Of a DNA stretch of 6,891 nucleotides, positions 6,873-6,891 are shown one piece after another. Under the pieces are notes generated by a model. That model saw only the letters and a list, made by a program, of their open reading frames with translations, was not told the DNA's origin and did not search any database. How positions within the stretch are numbered: the stretch's first letter is position 1; the number at the start of each line of letters is the position of its first letter. Position numbers and translations under genes: made by a program. Source of the DNA: Bacillota bacterium (GTDB taxonomy: Bacteria; Bacillota; Clostridia; Christensenellales; Aristaeellaceae); NCBI GenBank assembly GCA_023459275.1, contig JAEWVC010000046.1, positions 1 through 6,891 of the forward strand, given 5' to 3'.

Positions 6873-6891
6873 TGTAGGGCGGGGGCTTGCC
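6873..6891. repeat. Downstream inverted copy of the GC-rich repeat, cut by right window edge
   Basis: The 19 bases tgtagggcgggggcttgcc are the exact reverse complement of 111-129 in the carA leader; the match breaks at the next base inward (6872). If the copy continues past the edge like its partner, the next bases would be cccccgcc, completing the same G-C hairpin in the opposite orientation. This points to a dispersed palindromic repeat bordering the operon on both sides. Confidence 0.8.

Noticed and set aside
6864..6891. ATG at 6864 as the start of a downstream gene
   Set aside because: The frame runs straight into the dispersed repeat and has no Shine-Dalgarno; only nine codons are visible and they do not resemble PyrE.

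Overview
This window is a compact, five-gene stretch of a de novo pyrimidine (UMP) biosynthesis operon, all on the + strand: carA (150-1250), carB (1243-4458), pyrK (4436-5164), pyrD (5161-6075) and pyrF (6072-6773). The order carA-carB-pyrK-pyrD-pyrF matches the middle of the Bacillus subtilis pyr operon. The pairing of a class 1B dihydroorotate dehydrogenase (PyrD) with its own iron-sulfur/FAD electron-transfer subunit (PyrK) is typical of Bacillota. The DNA is visibly GC-rich with strong G/C third-position codon bias, Shine-Dalgarno sites are purine-rich and near consensus, and two genes use TTG starts. Together these suggest a GC-rich anaerobic Clostridia-type Bacillota, probably host-associated. 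The sequence does not settle genus or species.

Layout. Positions 1-149 hold no convincing gene. They contain a truncated array of a near-perfect 28-bp tandem repeat (1-83, running off the left edge), then a GC-rich hairpin (105-124) that is part of a dispersed-looking repeat, then the carA ribosome binding site. The five genes follow with no gaps: every junction overlaps (8, 23, 4 and 4 nt), so translation is probably coupled. Positions 6774-6891 hold no gene. They contain a possible hairpin just after pyrF and, at the right edge, the start of a repeat that is the exact inverted copy of the 19-nt core upstream of carA.

How the genes work together. CarA and CarB make carbamoyl phosphate from glutamine, bicarbonate and ATP. 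Aspartate transcarbamylase and dihydroorotase (pyrB, pyrC; not in the window) would give dihydroorotate. PyrD and PyrK oxidise this to orotate with NAD+ as final acceptor. Orotate phosphoribosyltransferase (pyrE; not in the window) makes OMP, and PyrF decarboxylates OMP to UMP. pyrE is not within the 118 nt visible after pyrF, although it follows pyrF directly in B. subtilis.

Nothing in the coding part looks like a novel system: the enzymes are full length with recognisable catalytic motifs. The features that deserve a second look are the non-coding repeats at both edges, the fully overlapping gene arrangement with TTG starts, and small departures from the usual PyrD motifs.
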